From assembly GCA_050734185.1 (NCBI GenBank), contig JBOHUE010000023.1, positions 1-7,985 on the forward strand: 7,985 bases of DNA, given 5' to 3'. Position numbers and translations under genes: made by a program. This DNA comes from JAFALX01 sp050734185 (GTDB lineage: Bacteria > Chloroflexota > Dormibacteria > Aeolococcales > Aeolococcaceae). The notes under the pieces were generated by a model. It saw only the letters and a list, made by a program, of their open reading frames with translations. It was not told the DNA's origin and searched no databases. Shown here in pieces: positions 5,566-7,985 of the stretch (position 1 is the stretch's first letter; every line of letters begins with the position of its first letter).

Positions 5566-7233
5566 ATGCGCGCGCGGCTTGTCGTTACGGCCACAGCCCT
5601 CGCTGACACCATGCGCAACCCGGCGTTGCGCAGGGTGCAGCTGTCGTTTGCGTCGGTCTGGACGTCCGAGTGGGCCCTCACTGTCGCTGTCGGCGTCATT
5701 GCGTTCAACGACGGCGGCGCGGCGCTTGTGGGAATCATCGCCGCGCTTCGCATGGCAGTCCCGGCGCTGGTGTCGCCGTTCTCCAGTGCGCTTGCCGACC
5801 AGCTCCGGCGTGATCGGTTGCTGTTCTGGGCAGGTCTCGTCCGGTCCGCAGCGACCGCGCTCGCCGCGCTGCTGCTCGCGTTTCACGGGCCGGAGGTGGC
5901 GATGTACGCGCTCCTCATCCTCGCCGCGTGCGCATTCATCGTCGTGCGCGCGGCCGGCACAGCGCTGGTGCCCCTGCTCTGCAACTCACCGCAAGAGCTG
6001 ACCAGTGCGATGGCGACGCGCGGACTGTTCGACTCGACCAGCACGCTCGTCGGGCCGCTGCTTGCGGCGCTTCTGCTCGGACTGTCGACTCCCGCCGTTG
6101 TCGTCGCGGTCGCGGCGCTGCTCTCGGCTGTGTCGAGCGCCCTCCTGACCGGTCTCGCGTACGACGCGCCTGCCCGCGTGGGGTCGACCTTCTCGTTGAA
6201 GCACCTCGCTGTCGAGGAAGCCGAGGGGCTCGCCGCGATCCGGCGCAACGCTGATGCCGGCGTCTTGATCGCGCTCGCGCTCGTGCAGACCTTCGTCCGC
6301 GGTGGCCTGACGGTCTTCCTCGTCGTCCTCGCGTTCACGGTACTGCACACGGGTGACGCAGGCGTCGGATTGCTGACGGCGGCCCTGGGCGCGGGCGCGA
6401 CTGTTGGATCGGTCGCCGCGTTCTCGCTCGTGATGGGACACCGCCTCGCGCTCGTCGAAGGACTCGGAGTCGCTCTCTGGGGGCTGCCACTAATGGCGAG
6501 TGCCGGCGTCACCTCCGGGCTCGCGCTCGCCCTCCTAATAGGCGTGATCGGTGTTGGCAACGCGCTCGCCGATGTCGGTGGTTTCACGCTGATGGCGCGG
6601 CTCGTCCCCGAGGAGCTTCTCGGACGGTTGTTCGGCACCTTCGAGAGCCTGATCGCGCTCACCGTTGCGCTCGGCTCCCTCGTCGCGCCGCTCCTGATCG
6701 ACCACCTCGGTCTTCGAGCCGCGCTGCTCATCGTGGGCGTGGTCGCGCCTGTCGCTGCTCTCCTGGCGACGCCGCGACTGCTCCGTGTTGACCGATCAGT
6801 GCGACGGCTCGACGACGAGATCGGCGTGCTGCGGCGCGTTGCGATGCTGCAGCCGCTGCCGCTGCCGGTGATCGAGCACCTCGCTGAGCACGTCGGTCAT
6901 CTGCACGTTGCCGAGGGGACCGATGTGTTTCGCGAGGGCGACGCCGGTGACTACCTGTACGTGATCGAGCGTGGCACCGCCGACGTCTTCCGTGACGGTC
7001 GCATGGTCCTGCATCTCGACGAGGGCGAGTGCTTCGGCGAGGTCGCGCTGCTCCGCAGCATTCCCCGGACGGCAACCGTGCGCGCACATGCGGAGCTGGA
7101 CCTGCAAACGGTCGGCCGCGCCGAGTTCCTGCTCGCCGTCGCCGGCAGCGCGGCCACCGGACGCGAGGCGCAGCACCTGCTGCACGAGCGCCTGAAGGTG
7201 ATCGCGCCGGTCATGAACGCCGAGGACGCCTGA
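5566..7233 (+). CDS. MFS transporter with C-terminal cyclic-nucleotide-binding domain
   Basis: A 555-residue protein from ATG 5566, preceded by AAGGTGG five bases away. The frame is open back to 5371 inside the aldehyde dehydrogenase gene, but those codons are a shadow. Residues about 28-405 are a string of hydrophobic helices of the MFS type (MFS_3-like), with short Arg-rich loops such as DQLRRDR (78-84) between helices 2 and 3 and LVPEELLGRLFGTFESL (346-362) in the second half. Residues about 425-545 form a cNMP-binding (CAP_ED) fold: FREGDAGDYLYVIERG (455-470), then the phosphate-binding cassette FGEVALLRSIPRTATVRA (490-507), with E492 and R501 as the expected ligand contacts for ribose and phosphate. 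No DNA-binding domain follows. This implies a transporter gated by cAMP, cGMP or a related ligand, or a domain used only for assembly. Substrate unknown; export of the aldehyde or its acid would fit the neighbour. The last codons lie in an inverted repeat shared with the convergent gene. Confidence 0.87.
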   Translation: MRARLVVTATALADTMRNPALRRVQLSFASVWTSEWALTVAVGVIAFNDGGAALVGIIAALRMAVPALVSPFSSALADQLRRDRLLFWAGLVRSAATALAALLLAFHGPEVAMYALLILAACAFIVVRAAGTALVPLLCNSPQELTSAMATRGLFDSTSTLVGPLLAALLLGLSTPAVVVAVAALLSAVSSALLTGLAYDAPARVGSTFSLKHLAVEEAEGLAAIRRNADAGVLIALALVQTFVRGGLTVFLVVLAFTVLHTGDAGVGLLTAALGAGATVGSVAAFSLVMGHRLALVEGLGVALWGLPLMASAGVTSGLALALLIGVIGVGNALADVGGFTLMARLVPEELLGRLFGTFESLIALTVALGSLVAPLLIDHLGLRAALLIVGVVAPVAALLATPRLLRVDRSVRRLDDEIGVLRRVAMLQPLPLPVIEHLAEHVGHLHVAEGTDVFREGDAGDYLYVIERGTADVFRDGRMVLHLDEGECFGEVALLRSIPRTATVRAHAELDLQTVGRAEFLLAVAGSAATGREAQHLLHERLKVIAPVMNAEDA

Positions 7234-7285
7234 CGACGACGCGGCCGATGACGCGGGGCGAAGATCACATCGCTGCCGGCTGACC
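7201..7285 (+). repeat. Left arm of a diverged ~85-bp inverted repeat
   Basis: This stretch covers the last ten sense codons of the MFS gene, its stop, and about 50 bases beyond. It matches the reverse complement of 7367-7453 at roughly three quarters of positions by hand alignment, including ATGAACGCC, GACGCC before the stop, a perfect 12-base core CGCGGCCGATGA (7240-7251), CACATC and GGCTGACC. It continues without a break from coding into non-coding sequence. Confidence 0.7.
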
Positions 7286-7366
7286 ACGGCGTCGGCCCGC
7301 TCTGCGCGCCGCGCCTTGCACTCCCCTCGCCCTCTGCTCCGAGGTCGACCGGCTCGGGTCCGTGAA

Positions 7367-7453
7367 GGTCAGCCCTCCGGATGTGCTCTCCACCCCACAT
7401 CATCGGCCGCGCCGTGGTCAGGCGGCGTCGAGGGCGTTCATGAACGCCGCGAT
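7367..7453 (-). repeat. Right arm of the diverged inverted repeat
   Basis: This is the partner of 7201-7285, read on the minus strand. It covers the last eleven sense codons of the hydrolase gene, its stop, and about 50 bases beyond. The arms are separated by 81 bases (7286-7366) of GC-rich sequence in which I see no gene. The stop codons align once a three-base gap is allowed (the hydrolase has one extra Ala codon). Confidence 0.7.
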
Positions 7454-7985
7454 TGCGGCGGCGACCTCGTGCGGCCGCTGCACGGGGATGTCGTGCACCC
7501 CGTCGATCCACACGACGCTCGCGCGGTCGCCGAGCGCCGCCTGCGCGTGTTCCATCGCCCGGACCTTCGGCGAATCCTCGTGGTCGGGGTGCCCCGCTGG
7601 GATGAGCAGCACCGGGCAGCGCACGCGCGACATCAGCGCGTAGCCGTCGAGGTCGAACAGCTCGCGCGCGATCTTCATGTGCTGCTCCACGTGCAGGTGC
7701 GGGCGCAGATGGCCGTCGCCGTCGGTCTCGAAGTTGCCGGCCATGATCTCCGCGGCCGTGTCCGGATCGGAACCCTCGCTGAGCGGCGACGAGTCCATCC
7801 AGCTGCGCAGCGCGTCGCGCGTGATACCGCGCAGGTTCGGCGGCCGCATCATCTGCTCCGCCACCTCCCACGTCGGCCCGAAGTACGCCTTCAGGTCGGT
7901 GGCGCCGCCGTCGACGCACACGACGCCGAGCGTCAGCTCGGGTAGCGCCGCGGCGAATGCGAGGGCGACCGACGCTCCCCAGCTG
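7418..7985 (-). CDS. Alpha/beta hydrolase, C-terminal part (start beyond window)
   Basis: The reading frame is open from the right edge to the stop at 7418-7420, giving 188 residues of the C-terminal part. An internal GTG at 7921 is not the true start, because the 21 codons before it read SWGASVALAFAAALPE, which is the nucleophile elbow of an alpha/beta hydrolase (G-x-S-x-G, Ser encoded at 7982-7984, first residue seen). After a helical cap comes RCPVLLIPAGHPDHED (the strand before the acid residue) and VVWIDGVHDIPVQRPHEVA, where the His of VHDIP is the expected catalytic histidine. The closing AAAIAAFMNAL helix is typical. It probably hydrolyses an ester or a related bond; the substrate is unknown. 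It converges on the MFS gene with 184 bases between the stops, and its 3' end lies in the inverted repeat. Confidence 0.82.
   Translation of the reverse strand, partial: SWGASVALAFAAALPELTLGVVCVDGGATDLKAYFGPTWEVAEQMMRPPNLRGITRDALRSWMDSSPLSEGSDPDTAAEIMAGNFETDGDGHLRPHLHVEQHMKIARELFDLDGYALMSRVRCPVLLIPAGHPDHEDSPKVRAMEHAQAALGDRASVVWIDGVHDIPVQRPHEVAAAIAAFMNALDAA

Noticed and set aside
5883..6731. Minus-strand ORF of 282 codons within the MFS gene
   Set aside because: Ser/Ala/Thr/Pro/Arg-rich shadow of hydrophobic-helix codons on the other strand; no domain recognised.
7234..7417. Simple bidirectional terminator between the convergent genes
   Set aside because: The repeat arms extend well into both coding regions, are about 85 bases long and lie 81 bases apart with no T-run, unlike a standard intrinsic terminator. 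A role in ending transcription is kept only as a hypothesis.
6951..7919. Minus-strand ORF of 322 codons across the end of the MFS gene and the hydrolase
   Set aside because: Extremely Arg/Ala-rich, spans two well-supported genes in other frames, no motif. It is a shadow, though its length shows how the inverted repeat keeps frames open.

Overview
The window is high-GC DNA with many GTG starts, clear GGAGG-type ribosome sites in places, and TAnnnT boxes placed so close to starts that leaderless transcription is likely. This suggests an actinobacterium. The PrgI-like/MinD-like fusion and the MFS/cyclic-nucleotide-domain fusion remind me of Thermoleophilia (Solirubrobacterales and relatives), but that class-level placement is inference from recall.

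Layout. (1) 19-1182, minus: a membrane-anchored MinD/CpaE-like ATPase with a PrgI-like two-helix N-terminus, probably part of a type IV secretion or pilus-type cluster continuing off the left edge. (2) 1183-3947: an accessory cassette on the plus strand, with visibly lower GC than the flanks in its second half. It holds a single-chain methyltransferase-nuclease fusion (1404-2900), a Panacea/SocA-type (DUF4065) putative antitoxin (3011-3568), and a small downstream ORF (3630-3815) that may be its partner toxin. A perfect 24-bp palindrome and nested smaller repeats lie between the first two genes. (3) 3948-7233, plus: an NAD(P)-dependent aldehyde dehydrogenase followed after 55 nt by an MFS transporter with a C-terminal cyclic-nucleotide-binding domain, probably one transcription unit. 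(4) 7418-7985, minus: the C-terminal part of an alpha/beta hydrolase that runs off the right edge and faces the MFS gene.

How they may work together. The fused methyltransferase-nuclease and the Panacea gene look like a small defence cassette inserted between chromosomal genes. The aldehyde dehydrogenase, regulated exporter and hydrolase suggest a catabolic or detoxification neighbourhood, with the substrate unknown. Two sequence-level signals stand out. An ATTGAC-N6-GTCAAT operator-like palindrome occurs twice, once before the Panacea gene and once over the aldehyde dehydrogenase promoter region. A diverged inverted repeat of about 85 bp covers the last codons and 3' flanks of the two convergent, unrelated genes at 7201-7285 and 7367-7453.

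I saw no tRNA, rRNA, CRISPR array, insertion sequence or complete mobile element. No stretch longer than about 220 bases lacks a gene.
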